Part shown: piece by piece, positions 8,715 through 16,935 of the stretch
Position numbering within the stretch: the first letter of the stretch is position 1
Layout of the letters: each line of letters starts with the position of its first letter
Assembly: GCF_026191675.1 (NCBI RefSeq)
Contig: NZ_JAKRRY010000020.1
Coordinates: 1 to 64,000 of the forward strand
Source: Vibrio qingdaonensis
GTDB taxonomy: Bacteria > Pseudomonadota > Gammaproteobacteria > Enterobacterales > Vibrionaceae
DNA: 64,000 nt
Direction of reading: 5' to 3'
Made by a program: the position numbers and the translations under genes
The notes under the pieces: generated by a model
The model's database searches: none
The model's input: only the letters and a program-made list of their open reading frames with translations
What the model was told of the DNA's origin: nothing

Positions 8715-10325
8715 ATGAATAGTGAACTTTTAATGCCAAATTCTAATACTGTCGTAGACTCTTCGACAGCTTCTCGCTCAGCGTATGACGCCATTCATCC
8801 GCCCGAACGACTGAAACAGCTAGCTGATAAACTGGAAATGAATAATCCAGTATTCTGGATCAGTGGCTCTTTCCTAACGTTATTTGTTTTACTTGCTCTA
8901 ACCCACCCTGTCGCACTCTCCTCTGTTGTCGATTCTGGCTTTCAACTGGCCACGAAATACTTTGGTGCCTTCTGGCAAATACTCCTTCTCGCGAATTTTG
9001 TTATTGGTCTAGCACTGTGCTTTGGTAAAACAGGTGACGTTAGACTCGGCGCACTATCTGCACCTGATGTAGAAAACTTCAAATGGATCTCAATCATTCT
9101 CTGCACCCTACTTGCAGGTGGCGGCGTATTTTGGGCCGCAGCAGAGCCGATTGCGCACTATGTTTCTGCGCCCCCTTTATTTGGCTCAGCAGATCCGTAC
9201 ACCAACGCGATTAATGCGCTGTCGCAATCTTTTGTTCACTGGGGATTTCTTGCTTGGGCGGTACTAGGCTGCCTGTCTTCCGTTGTTCTCATGCACCTGC
9301 ATTACGACAAGGGCTTGCCTCTTAAGCCACGTACGTTGCTCTATCCGTTATTTGGTCAACGTGTTATCAGTGGCTGGCTTGGCAACACCGTCGATGCGCT
9401 TAGCATTATTGCTGTGGCTGCAGGCACCATTGGACCTATCGGTTTCCTTGGCTTGCAAATTAGCTACGCACTACAAGAACTGTTTGGCATTCCAGATACT
9501 TTTGCGACCCAAGCAACGGTAGTGGTGTTTGCGATGGTGTTCTATACCTTATCAGCATTAAGTGGCGTTAATCGCGGCATTCAAATCATCAGCCGCTACA
9601 ACATTATCCTTGCTGCAGCACTTATTGGCTTTATTCTGATTGCCGGACCAACAAGCTTTATTGTGGATAGTTATGTTCAGGGCCTAGGACAAATGATTGA
9701 TCAATTTGTTCCTATGGCACTTTATCGTGGCGACCCAGAGTGGCTTGGTTGGTGGACGGTATTCTTTTGGGGCTGGTTTATTGGCTATGGACCAATGATG
9801 GCGATCTTTATCGCTCGTATTTCTCGCGGTCGTACTATTCGTCAATTGATCTTGTCTATTAGTATTGCGGCTCCGTTAGTCACTTGTTTCTGGTTCACCA
9901 TTGTCGGTGGCTCTGGGCTAGCGTTCGAACTGGCGACACCTGGTATCATCAAAGCAGGTTTTGAAGGCTTTAACATGCCGGGCGCACTATTGGCGATTAC
10001 GCAACAATTGCCATTCCCAACGCTAATTTCAGTCTTGTTCCTAGTGCTGACCACGACATTTATCGTGACAACGGGTGATTCCATGACATACACCATCACT
10101 ATGGTTATCAGTGGTGATGAAGAACCTAATGCGGTCATTCGTGCCTTTTGGGGTGTGCTGATGGGGGCGGTCGCGATCGTTCTTATCTCAATGGGAAGTG
10201 GCGGCATCTCGGCACTGCAATCATTTATCGTGATCACGGCAGTTCCAGCCTCGCTAATCATTGCACCAAGTCTATGGTACGCACCGAAAATAGCCAATCA
10301 AATGGCAAAAGCACAAAACCTATAG
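8715..10325 (+). CDS. BCCT family betaine/carnitine/choline-type transporter
   Basis: A 536-residue inner-membrane transporter with about 12 membrane helices. The family signature is clear near residue 345: a Trp-rich stretch (WWTVFFWGWFIGYGPMM) continuing into FIARISRGRTIRQ. An earlier AEPIAHY segment (about residue 151) is also characteristic. BCCT carriers take up quaternary ammonium compounds such as glycine betaine, usually for osmoprotection and driven by Na+ or H+. The substrate cannot be fixed here. The first ATG has no good ribosome site and a second at 8733 is possible. A 12-bp hairpin follows the stop. Confidence 0.9.
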   Translation: MNSELLMPNSNTVVDSSTASRSAYDAIHPPERLKQLADKLEMNNPVFWISGSFLTLFVLLALTHPVALSSVVDSGFQLATKYFGAFWQILLLANFVIGLALCFGKTGDVRLGALSAPDVENFKWISIILCTLLAGGGVFWAAAEPIAHYVSAPPLFGSADPYTNAINALSQSFVHWGFLAWAVLGCLSSVVLMHLHYDKGLPLKPRTLLYPLFGQRVISGWLGNTVDALSIIAVAAGTIGPIGFLGLQISYALQELFGIPDTFATQATVVVFAMVFYTLSALSGVNRGIQIISRYNIILAAALIGFILIAGPTSFIVDSYVQGLGQMIDQFVPMALYRGDPEWLGWWTVFFWGWFIGYGPMMAIFIARISRGRTIRQLILSISIAAPLVTCFWFTIVGGSGLAFELATPGIIKAGFEGFNMPGALLAITQQLPFPTLISVLFLVLTTTFIVTTGDSMTYTITMVISGDEEPNAVIRAFWGVLMGAVAIVLISMGSGGISALQSFIVITAVPASLIIAPSLWYAPKIANQMAKAQNL

Positions 10326-10335
10326 CTTTGTTTAA

Positions 10336-10362
10336 GAACCTCAACACCCTGTGTTGAGGTTC
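10336..10362 (+). terminator. Hairpin after BCCT gene, probable terminator
   Basis: A perfect 12-bp stem (GAACCTCAACAC) with a 3-nt loop lies 10 bases past the stop. The following TATAATCC is only weakly T-rich, so termination is likely but not certain. Confidence 0.6.
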
Positions 10363-10697
10363 TATAATCCTTCATTAACAGCTATATCTCTCTTTCTCTT
10401 TGTATTACTTCGTTTTTACTCGTTCTGAGTGTTGCTGTTCTCCATGACTAAATAGCTTCGAAAACCACGATTACAATCACCCCCATCAATCTTACCACCC
10501 AAGAGATTGGCACTGCGAATATCTTGCTATATAACACTATCGTATTAATAAATAACACGCATATTGACTATTCACACAAGTGAATATGAATGACATAATT
10601 TTCCAGGAAAAATAAGAGTGGAACAAAGATCACGACCTCTTACTCTTTATCAGTAAGAGCAAAGTGACAAAAATTACTATTTCTCAGGATGATTGAC
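10363..10697. other. Intergenic leader region of the small Cys/Arg-rich gene
   Basis: No gene is seen. A TTGACT box at 10564 is followed by a 7-bp inverted repeat (TATTCAC, arms 10569-10575 and 10580-10586) and a TATGAA/CATAAT-like element. This could be a promoter with an operator between its boxes. A second 8-bp inverted repeat (CTCTTACT, arms 10637-10644 and 10652-10659) lies in the presumed leader. Confidence 0.35.
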
Positions 10698-10817
10698 ATG
10701 TGTGAACACAATGAATACTTGGTCAGGGTACGTCGGACAACGTGGCAGCGACGAATAAAGCGAATTAAGGAGTTATATCGCTGCAGGGTTTGTAGGAGAG
10801 CTTTAATCATTAAATAG
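10698..10817 (+). CDS. Small Cys/Arg-rich protein, possible zinc-binding (39 aa)
   Basis: A 39-codon frame with an AGGA motif 10-13 bases before the ATG. The product begins MCEHNEYLVR and ends YRCRVCRRALIIK. It has 10 Arg and 2 Lys out of 39 residues. Cys2/His4 at the front and a Cys-x2-Cys pair near residue 30 would fit one small zinc site. A WQRRIKRIKELY helix lies between them. The product is coherent (no proline or low-complexity stretch), and the stop is followed after 5 bases by a perfect 19-bp hairpin. I do not recognise a named family, and coding status is inferred. A nucleic-acid-binding role is possible given the charge. Confidence 0.5.
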   Translation: MCEHNEYLVRVRRTTWQRRIKRIKELYRCRVCRRALIIK

Positions 10818-10822
10818 TATTT

Positions 10823-10865
10823 ACATTGTTCCCTCTACGCAGCCTATGCGTAGAGGGAACAATGT
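10823..10865. repeat. Perfect 19-bp inverted repeat (long hairpin)
   Basis: Two exact 19-nt complementary arms (10823-10841 and 10847-10865) enclose a 5-nt loop. The structure lies 5 bases after the small Cys/Arg-rich gene and 35 bases from the end of the convergent DEAD-box gene. There is no U-tract on either side, so it is not a standard Rho-independent terminator. It may block exonucleases, act as a bidirectional terminator, or be a copy of a dispersed palindromic element. Confidence 0.9.
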
Positions 10866-10900
10866 TACATGCCTAGCTTAAATAACAATTGCGGCCTTAC

Positions 10901-12169
10901 CTAACGCTTAGTCTTAAACTGCTTCGCGCTGCCTTTTTTGTTGGTGCGGCGGTTCGCTTGTTTGTCTCTTTTCGGACGTTTACTTTCTGTAGAAGCTGGC
11001 TTATCTGTCACTGGAAATTCGGCAAGTTGTTGCAATGGTAGTGAGCGCTCTGTCAGTGTTCTAATGGCGTCCAAGTATCCTGTTTCACCATGACAAACCA
11101 GAGAAATTGCCAAGCCAGATTGGCCGGCACGCGCCGTTCGACCGACACGATGAACATACACTGACGCATCTGCAGGTAGCTCATAGTTGATGACGACTGG
11201 CAGCTGTTCAACATGTACGCCGCGAGCGAGTAAATCGGTGGCAATAAGCACTTGCACCTTGCTCTCTTTAAACGCCTGTAACGTCTGCTCTCTTTCTACT
11301 TGATCTTTATTACCATGTAACGCGGCTGTCTTAAAGCCAGCCTTAGATAGCTTTTTACACAAAGCGTCGGCATTATCTCGTGCACCGATAAACACTAAAA
11401 CTTGCTGCCACTGATTGTCTTTAATCTGTTCAATCAAGACATTGGCTTTGCTGCCTTTATTTACTAGGTATAAGGATTCTTGCACGTCAGTGACTACGCT
11501 GTTGGTCACATGGCTTTGTACGCGAGCTGGCTCATTGAGTAGCAACGCCACTTTTTGTTCCAACGCATCGGGCAACGTCGCCGAGAACATCATCGTTTGA
11601 CGCTGACTTGGCAAAGCAAGCAAAATGCTCTGTACATCCGACCAAAATCCCATATCAAGCAAACGGTCTACTTCATCCAACACGACATGCTTGATATCGC
11701 CTAGCCGGATCGCTTGTTGATTAATCAAGTCAAGTAAGCGTCCAGGAGTGGCAATGATCATGGTCGGGTGTTGCTCTAACTGGTACTTTTGGGCATCAAT
11801 ATCCACACCACCACACAGTACGATTGACGACTGAGATAGGCTTTTCGCCAGCGGCGCCAAAGCATCATTCACCTGCATCGCCAACTCACGTGTCGGTACA
11901 AGAACCACTGCTCCACTGACGTTTTGATGGCTATCAGCGCTCTCTTCACCCGTCGCTGCCCTTTCTCTGTACAATTGTTCGATTAATGCTAAACCATAAG
12001 CCATGGTTTTACCGCTGCCTGTCTGAGCAATCGCTAACACATCTTTACCCAATAATGCCTGTGGCCATGTTAACGATTGAATTTTAGTCGGCGACGGGTA
12101 CATCTTCGCAATAGCGGTAGTCAGCTTAGAGTTAAAATTGAAGGTTTTAAAAGGCATAATCAAGTTCAT
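10901..12169 (-). CDS. DEAD-box family ATP-dependent RNA helicase
   Basis: A 422-residue RNA helicase with all core motifs: Q motif (SPTKIQSLTWP, about 26), motif I (AQTGSGKT, about 48), Ia (VPTRELAMQV), II (DEVDRLLDMGF, about 167), III (SAT), and then the second RecA domain with RGVHVEQLPVVINYELP and HRVGRTARAGQSG. Motif II reads DEVD instead of DEAD. The last ~35 residues are a basic, disordered tail (SKRPKRDKQANRRTNKKG) likely to bind RNA. Its RNA target is unknown. The start may be this ATG or the one four codons later; neither has a clear ribosome site. It is convergent with the small Cys/Arg-rich gene. Confidence 0.92.
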   Translation of the reverse strand: MNLIMPFKTFNFNSKLTTAIAKMYPSPTKIQSLTWPQALLGKDVLAIAQTGSGKTMAYGLALIEQLYRERAATGEESADSHQNVSGAVVLVPTRELAMQVNDALAPLAKSLSQSSIVLCGGVDIDAQKYQLEQHPTMIIATPGRLLDLINQQAIRLGDIKHVVLDEVDRLLDMGFWSDVQSILLALPSQRQTMMFSATLPDALEQKVALLLNEPARVQSHVTNSVVTDVQESLYLVNKGSKANVLIEQIKDNQWQQVLVFIGARDNADALCKKLSKAGFKTAALHGNKDQVEREQTLQAFKESKVQVLIATDLLARGVHVEQLPVVINYELPADASVYVHRVGRTARAGQSGLAISLVCHGETGYLDAIRTLTERSLPLQQLAEFPVTDKPASTESKRPKRDKQANRRTNKKGSAKQFKTKR

Positions 12170-12286
12170 CGTAGGAGAAAAGTGAGTGGGTACTCTCGGT
12201 GTTGCGTCTGGTGGTCTACAGCAACCACTATGAGGGTAAATGAGCGAATATCAGTGAGAACTGAGAGGAATTGGTAAGCTGGCATG

Positions 12287-12315
12287 GCAGCAAAAGACAT
12301 TGCATCTTTTGCTGC
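12287..12315. repeat. 11-bp perfect inverted repeat between DUF1456 and helicase genes
   Basis: Arms GCAGCAAAAGA (12287-12297) and TCTTTTGCTGC (12305-12315) enclose a 7-nt loop. It lies just past the stop of the minus-strand DUF1456 gene and upstream of the helicase gene. No U-tract follows on the minus strand, so it may be a weak terminator or mRNA 3' end structure. Confidence 0.6.
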
Positions 12316-12337
12316 TTAACTGACTTAACTTACAAGC

Positions 12338-12820
12338 TTAATCTTGGTATTCGCTTTTGTCTTCAGGACGTAACTGGCGTTGAATCGCCATTAAGAAGTT
12401 ACGCAAAATCTGATCTTTACATTCACGATAGTGCTTATTGTCTGGCTTACGGAAAAACGCACTCAATTCGTGCTTACTTAGATTAAAATCTACCGATTGT
12501 AGGGCATCTAAGATATCTTCCGCTTTCATATTTAGCGCGATTCTAAGCTTCATGAAAATCATGTTATTGGTTAGGCGCTTTTCAGGCTCAGGTTGTGCCC
12601 CTTCGCGCTTACCGCGTTTAATATTGATTAAGCCATTCAAGAAAATCGCTAAGTCTGTATCGCTTGCTGACTTATAGTTATCATCGCTGTCTTTTTTTAA
12701 CCAATTCGACACTTGTTCACGTGTCACTTTGTGCTCTGCCGCTGCAAACACGTCAATCATTTCTGCGTCTTTAAAGTCAAAGGTATAGCGAATACGGCGT
12801 AAAATATCGTTATTAGTCAA
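12338..12820 (-). CDS. DUF1456 / YehS family protein, TTG start
   Basis: A 160-residue cytosolic protein made of two repeats of the DUF1456 fold. Each repeat begins with an N-N-D-I/N-N-M-I type motif and contains a W-L-K-K or A-F-F-R-K-P segment with a following F-L-x-G-L-I or F-L-M-A-I helix. It lines up along its length with E. coli YehS, including GKREGAQPEPEKR. The start is best placed at a TTG giving MTNNDILRR, which matches the YehS N-terminus and has GGAA eight bases upstream; another TTG four codons earlier is possible. Biochemical function is unknown. Confidence 0.82.
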   Translation of the reverse strand: MTNNDILRRIRYTFDFKDAEMIDVFAAAEHKVTREQVSNWLKKDSDDNYKSASDTDLAIFLNGLINIKRGKREGAQPEPEKRLTNNMIFMKLRIALNMKAEDILDALQSVDFNLSKHELSAFFRKPDNKHYRECKDQILRNFLMAIQRQLRPEDKSEYQD

Positions 12821-13084
12821 AATAAATTCCAAACAAGAAAGTAATCAGCATGGTCAGTAACACAGGGTGTGTAGCCGTATGTACCACTGACCTTGAAAGT
12901 CAAGCGCGAAGCCTAACACAACCGTGTTTGACTACCTACCTATTTAAGCACTGATTCGACGATGAAGCCATGTCTGAGAACGAATTATTCAGACACACCT
13001 TGGCGTCACTCGGTAAACATACATACACTCACCGATGAGCGATGCTTTACACACTGAATGGCTTCCGTTTAACCGCTGACCGCG

Positions 13085-14695
13085 CTACAACGTGAACCGC
13101 GCAACTAAGTGCTCAAGTTCGTTCACTTTCTTGTTGAGCTCATCTACTTGCTTAGCACTGGAATGGGCTCGTTCTAATGTACGATCTGAGATATCACTAA
13201 TCGAGGAAATATCCGATGCTATTTCCTTTGTCACTGCTGTTTGCTCTTCTGCTGCGGTCGCAATGGCGTTAATCATATTCTGGACATTGCCCGCACCTGA
13301 AACTATCTCTTCAAGTGCACCAATTGCCCCTTCACTTTGCTTTACTCCCAACTCAACCAGCTGACAATTATCAACCGTAAGCGAGACCGCCTGTTCAGTT
13401 CCTGATTGAATTGACTGGATTAACGTTGCCACTTCTTGCGTCGCACGTGTCGTGCGCTCTGCCAGGGCTCGAACTTCATCCGCAACGACAGCAAAACCAC
13501 GGCCTAATTCACCCGCTCTTGCCGCTTCAATAGCCGCATTCAGTGCCAATAAATTGGTTTGTTCGGCGATCTCTTGTATCACCTTAATCACGCTTCCAAT
13601 TTGTTGACCATGTTCACCGAGGGTACTCATTTGAGATGACATCTCTTGCATTTGGATAGACACTTGCTGAACACTCTCGACCATTCCGGAAATAACTTCG
13701 CGCCCTTCTACCGCACTCGACTCTGAACGCTGCGCTTCACTATAGGTCTGGTTACCTTGCTGGGCGACTTCAGAAATCGTTAAGCTAAGCTCCTCTGACG
13801 CAGTCGCTATCAATGTCGCTTTGTCAGACTGCGATGATGCCCCAACAACCATCTGCTCACTAATCGCACTTAGTTCATAGGTTGCTTCTTTGACATTCGC
13901 ACTGACAGAGTGGATCGAACATATTAAGTCAGCCAGCGACTGCTGCATTTGATTAATAGATTGCGCGAGAGTCGACAGTTCATCACTGGCGTCATCTTTC
14001 ACTTTCGCATTCGATAAATCACCATTAGCGATACGACGAGCAATATCGTTTAATACCGAAACACGACGAACAATAGAGTTAGACAGTAAATAAGCAACTA
14101 CGATGGAGCCTACCACTACGGATATTGCTGAAATAATGATGGTCAAAAAGATCACATTGAACGAATCGACTAGACCATTTAAGGATTGATAAGTATCTTT
14201 TTTTTCTGAAGCAGAAGCCTCATCAAGCGCCTTTTCTAGCGGGACTAAATACTGCTGAAATAGCTGTTTGGTAATATCAAAATTGACTGAGATACGTTCT
14301 TCAGAAACAGACGTCATAACTTGTGCTTCAAAGTTATCGGTATAACGTTGCAGCAGCGTCAAACCTTCTTTCAGCATCAAGCTATCGGCCCGGTTGCTCG
14401 CTTCTAAGCGTCGCAACTCCGTAAACGCGGCATGGGCACTGGCTAGGTTGTCCTGATAGGCGTGGGCAGCTTGAGCGTCACCCATTATCACTTCAAGTGA
14501 ACTACGATAGACGTCGCCAATCTCATCAATCAAAATAAGATACTGCTCAAGCTCAGGGACATCATCACTACTCGCTTCTATCGCAACTTGCTCTGAAGCG
14601 GTCACTTCAAACCAAATAATGCTTAACCCAGAACACATAATTGCGAATACTGCAAAAAAACCGCCGTACAACTTATTCTTAACTGACCACTTCAC
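13085..14695 (-). CDS. Methyl-accepting chemotaxis protein with helical periplasmic domain
   Basis: A full-length chemoreceptor of 536 residues. TM1 spans about residues 8-30, and a ~155-residue all-helical periplasmic domain of four-helix-bundle type follows (rich in E/Q/L, with [19 protein letters not shown]). TM2 is at about 185-207. HAMP follows with [13 protein letters not shown]. The long coiled-coil signalling domain has the intact tip [24 protein letters not shown]... near residue 385. No C-terminal CheR-docking pentapeptide is present. The ligand is not predictable. It is unrelated in its sensor part to the receptor at 2.3 kb. Confidence 0.93.
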   Translation of the reverse strand: MKWSVKNKLYGGFFAVFAIMCSGLSIIWFEVTASEQVAIEASSDDVPELEQYLILIDEIGDVYRSSLEVIMGDAQAAHAYQDNLASAHAAFTELRRLEASNRADSLMLKEGLTLLQRYTDNFEAQVMTSVSEERISVNFDITKQLFQQYLVPLEKALDEASASEKKDTYQSLNGLVDSFNVIFLTIIISAISVVVGSIVVAYLLSNSIVRRVSVLNDIARRIANGDLSNAKVKDDASDELSTLAQSINQMQQSLADLICSIHSVSANVKEATYELSAISEQMVVGASSQSDKATLIATASEELSLTISEVAQQGNQTYSEAQRSESSAVEGREVISGMVESVQQVSIQMQEMSSQMSTLGEHGQQIGSVIKVIQEIAEQTNLLALNAAIEAARAGELGRGFAVVADEVRALAERTTRATQEVATLIQSIQSGTEQAVSLTVDNCQLVELGVKQSEGAIGALEEIVSGAGNVQNMINAIATAAEEQTAVTKEIASDISSISDISDRTLERAHSSAKQVDELNKKVNELEHLVARFTL

Positions 14696-14900
14696 GCTAA
14701 CTACCTATCAATAGACTTATTTTTCTTCGAGAATTATAAGGCTAATTTGATATAATCACTAGGTAAAGTCGCTCACTATGGGAAACAGTTAACACGTCTC
14801 CCCTCATCGTGAGAACACTCGTATCCCATTGAAAATCATATGCTACCGCCAATAAGTGCAGTCATTTTCAGAACAACGAGCAAAGGTAAAACCTACTAGC

Positions 14901-14940
14901 ATTAAGGTCTATTTGCCAATATTAAGGTTTATTTGCCAAT
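14901..14940. repeat. Two tandem 20-bp units (19/20 identical)
   Basis: Adjacent copies of ATTAAGGT-T/C-TATTTGCCAAT occupy 14901-14920 and 14921-14940, and part of a third (ACTAAG) follows. They lie between the crotonase stop and the chemoreceptor promoter on the minus strand, so they could be either in a 3' UTR or upstream of the chemoreceptor promoter. Confidence 0.7.
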
Positions 14941-14953
14941 ACTAAGACGTTAC

Positions 14954-15796
14954 CTACCAATATTTTTGTCGACTTTTAAAACTGGCCGCTGTTTTATTAC
15001 GCAAGCCTTTTTGCGCTTGTTTGAAGTTTTGGCCCAGCATAATTCGAATCTGGCTATACGTTTCATAGGCAAGTAACTTCCATGCAGGGGCGGTCCAATA
15101 GCGAGTATAGATGTGCTTGATTGCAGCGGTAACGTCTGGTGACTTAAGAGCGAGCTCTTGGCATAAGTCATCGGCGGCCTGCATCGGTGTATCATGGATT
15201 TCGGTGATCAATCCCAACTCCAAGGCACGCGCCGCATCAAGTTGTGTCGCGCACATGGAAATTCGCATCGCTTGATCTTTTGCCATCACCTCTCTAAGTC
15301 CAAGGGAACCTGCCATATCGGATGTTAAGCCCATTTTTGATTCCATAATAGATAGATTAGCGTTCGGTGAACAGATTCGAAAGTCAGCGCCCAACGCTAT
15401 TTGCAAACCCGCTCCCCAGCAGTAACCTTCAATGACAGCAATAACAGGTATCGATAGCGCTCGCCAATTAGCACTAACTTGCTGAGCTCGATTAGCACTT
15501 CCTGGCCACACTTTAACAAGCAGTTGGGCGGCAAACCGTTTATTGGCCATCATGGCACTAAAATCTAAACCAGAGCTAAAGTTATCACCATTACCCGTCA
15601 GAATGACCGCTCGAAGCTGACGATCTCGCTTTAACCGACGACTGATATCAATCAATTCATCAAACATAACCATATCGACACCATTGAGCTTATCTGGGCG
15701 ATTCAGCGCTACTGTGATGACATTATCCCGCCTAACAACCTCAATATTTCGATAGTTATATTCATTGCTAGAATCATGAATAGATTCAGATTTCAT
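14954..15796 (-). CDS. Enoyl-CoA hydratase/isomerase (crotonase) family protein
   Basis: A 280-residue crotonase-fold enzyme acting on an acyl-CoA thioester. The first oxyanion-hole segment is GNGDNFSSGLDFSAM (about residue 68), and the second is EGYCWGAGLQIALGADFRI (about residue 123), the family signature. Downstream SIMESKMGLTSDMAGSLGLREVMAK carries the acidic residues used in hydration or isomerisation. The N-terminal ~18 residues are a polar extension not needed for the fold. It stands alone, away from other fatty-acid genes, so the substrate remains open. Similar single-gene crotonases in this group are annotated only at family level. Confidence 0.86.
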   Translation of the reverse strand: MKSESIHDSSNEYNYRNIEVVRRDNVITVALNRPDKLNGVDMVMFDELIDISRRLKRDRQLRAVILTGNGDNFSSGLDFSAMMANKRFAAQLLVKVWPGSANRAQQVSANWRALSIPVIAVIEGYCWGAGLQIALGADFRICSPNANLSIMESKMGLTSDMAGSLGLREVMAKDQAMRISMCATQLDAARALELGLITEIHDTPMQAADDLCQELALKSPDVTAAIKHIYTRYWTAPAWKLLAYETYSQIRIMLGQNFKQAQKGLRNKTAASFKSRQKYW

Positions 15797-16161
15797 ACTC
15801 CACCTTCTCTGCGTGCGGTTGACAGGCTGAATTGAATTCTAAACAGACTACCATTACCGCGGACTTTAGATGTGTTAACACGTAGTCACACATGACGCGG
15901 CTTTATTAGACAATAAAAAGCCGATGAAGAAAGTGTAGACACTCACCGACAACGCATTAGTGTATTTACTCGAACTGAGACATTAAGCAGAACACTCACC
16001 GCTAATATCCCTTTGTCATTTTGTGACTCCCTCGCTTAATAATAAGTCAAGTAAACTGCGATTCTTTGCACTGTATCCAATTAATATGATTATCAACTTG
16101 TGTTATTCGCGGGAGTTGTTTGAATGGGCGGGTAGTAATGGATAAAAGGGAACGCTATCCA
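15797..16161. other. Intergenic region upstream of small membrane protein gene
   Basis: About 365 bases lie between the divergent crotonase and small membrane protein genes. I see a 10-bp palindrome GTGTTAACAC at 15872-15881 and general AT-richness near 16080-16110. No sRNA terminator or known operator was found. Confidence 0.3.
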
Positions 16162-16437
16162 ATGTCAAATGACTCTAGCAATAAAGATATTAATCACTCA
16201 CACCCTCTTTGGTTATCGGCTCTATTCGCCGTTTTTACTTTTGTACTGCTTTATTCGGTATTACCTAGCTACGCTGGCTTAGATAGCCCAGCAGGCTCTG
16301 CTTTACTATCAACTATGAGTGAATGGGCCGCGCCTATCGCAACGTTGTGGTTACTTCCACACGTTAAGGGAGGCTTTCATCTGCGCGATAACGTTCAAAA
16401 AGAATCTAACTTAAAAAAAGCAATTAACGTGGAATAA
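16162..16437 (+). CDS. Small membrane protein of unknown function
   Basis: A 91-residue protein with two likely membrane segments: PLWLSALFAVFTFVLLYSVLP (about residues 15-35) and EWAAPIATLWLLPHV (about residues 53-68). It has a polar N-terminus and a charged C-terminal tail. I start it at the third in-frame candidate (ATG, MSNDSSNKD) because AAGGGAA precedes it; an ATG at 16138 or a TTG at 16120 would add 8 or 14 residues. I do not recognise the family. No transcription partner is obvious. Confidence 0.5.
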   Translation: MSNDSSNKDINHSHPLWLSALFAVFTFVLLYSVLPSYAGLDSPAGSALLSTMSEWAAPIATLWLLPHVKGGFHLRDNVQKESNLKKAINVE

Positions 16438-16532
16438 CCGTAACATCACAATGATTCCATAATTTATGCATTAGGTTTATTATCTATTTAACAACAAGTT
16501 ACAAGTCAATACCGAATCACGACTAAAAATGT

Positions 16533-16551
16533 GATCAAGTTCAACTTGATC
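16533..16551. promoter_or_regulatory. Palindromic operator-like site upstream of the 80-aa gene
   Basis: A perfect 9-bp inverted repeat (GATCAAGTT and AACTTGATC) with one central base lies 62 bases before the TTG start of the next gene. The size and symmetry are those of a dimeric repressor or activator site. The cognate regulator is unknown. Confidence 0.5.
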
Positions 16552-16613
16552 CATGAATATGGCGGTGGTAGTGTGGTCAGCGATGACGAAAACATGACCA
16601 CAAGGAGCGTGCT

Positions 16614-16856
16614 TTGCCGAATATTCAAGTGAGTCGTTGGCTAGTTGAATCTTGCCCTAAAGTCTTAGAGCAAAAGATCATCTCAGCTGTCGCCTACCGA
16701 GAAATGAAGGGATCTATTTCTGATATGGAATTATGTCAGATATTCGGAGAAACCGTTTGGAAGAGCGGTGACAACTACCACACACATGCGGTCTCATTGC
16801 ACATCAATGAAGAAGAAAAGCGTTGTCGAGTCATTCCTAGACTATCTATCGCTTAA
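16614..16856 (+). CDS. Small conserved-looking protein of unknown function, TTG start
   Basis: An 80-residue soluble protein. An excellent AAGGAG ribosome site stands 7 bases before the TTG codon, which makes translation very likely despite the rare start. The sequence (MPNIQVSRWLVESCP...) is mixed alpha/beta, with ISDMELCQIFGETVW near the middle and a basic C-terminal RCRVIPRL. It has no signal peptide or membrane segment. I recognise no domain. A palindromic site lies upstream and a strong bidirectional terminator follows, so it is probably a single-gene transcript. Confidence 0.65.
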   Translation: MPNIQVSRWLVESCPKVLEQKIISAVAYREMKGSISDMELCQIFGETVWKSGDNYHTHAVSLHINEEEKRCRVIPRLSIA

Positions 16857-16860
16857 TTCA

Positions 16861-16896
16861 ATAAAAAAGGTCTACCTCACGGTAGACCTTTTTTAT
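16861..16896. terminator. Bidirectional intrinsic terminator
   Basis: A perfect 16-bp stem, AAAAAAGGTCTACC type with its T-rich complement, and a 4-nt loop lie between the convergent 80-aa gene and the acyltransferase gene. Both strands end in a U-run. Confidence 0.93.
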
Positions 16897-16935
16897 TATT
16901 CATATTTCGCACTAAACAGCGACGTAAGTGTACGC

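Noticed and set aside
16545..16572. TGATCC at 16548 as an RpoE-ChrR promoter for the 80-aa gene
   Set aside because: The hexamer is part of the symmetric palindrome and no suitable -10 lies 18-19 bases on, so the match is probably chance.
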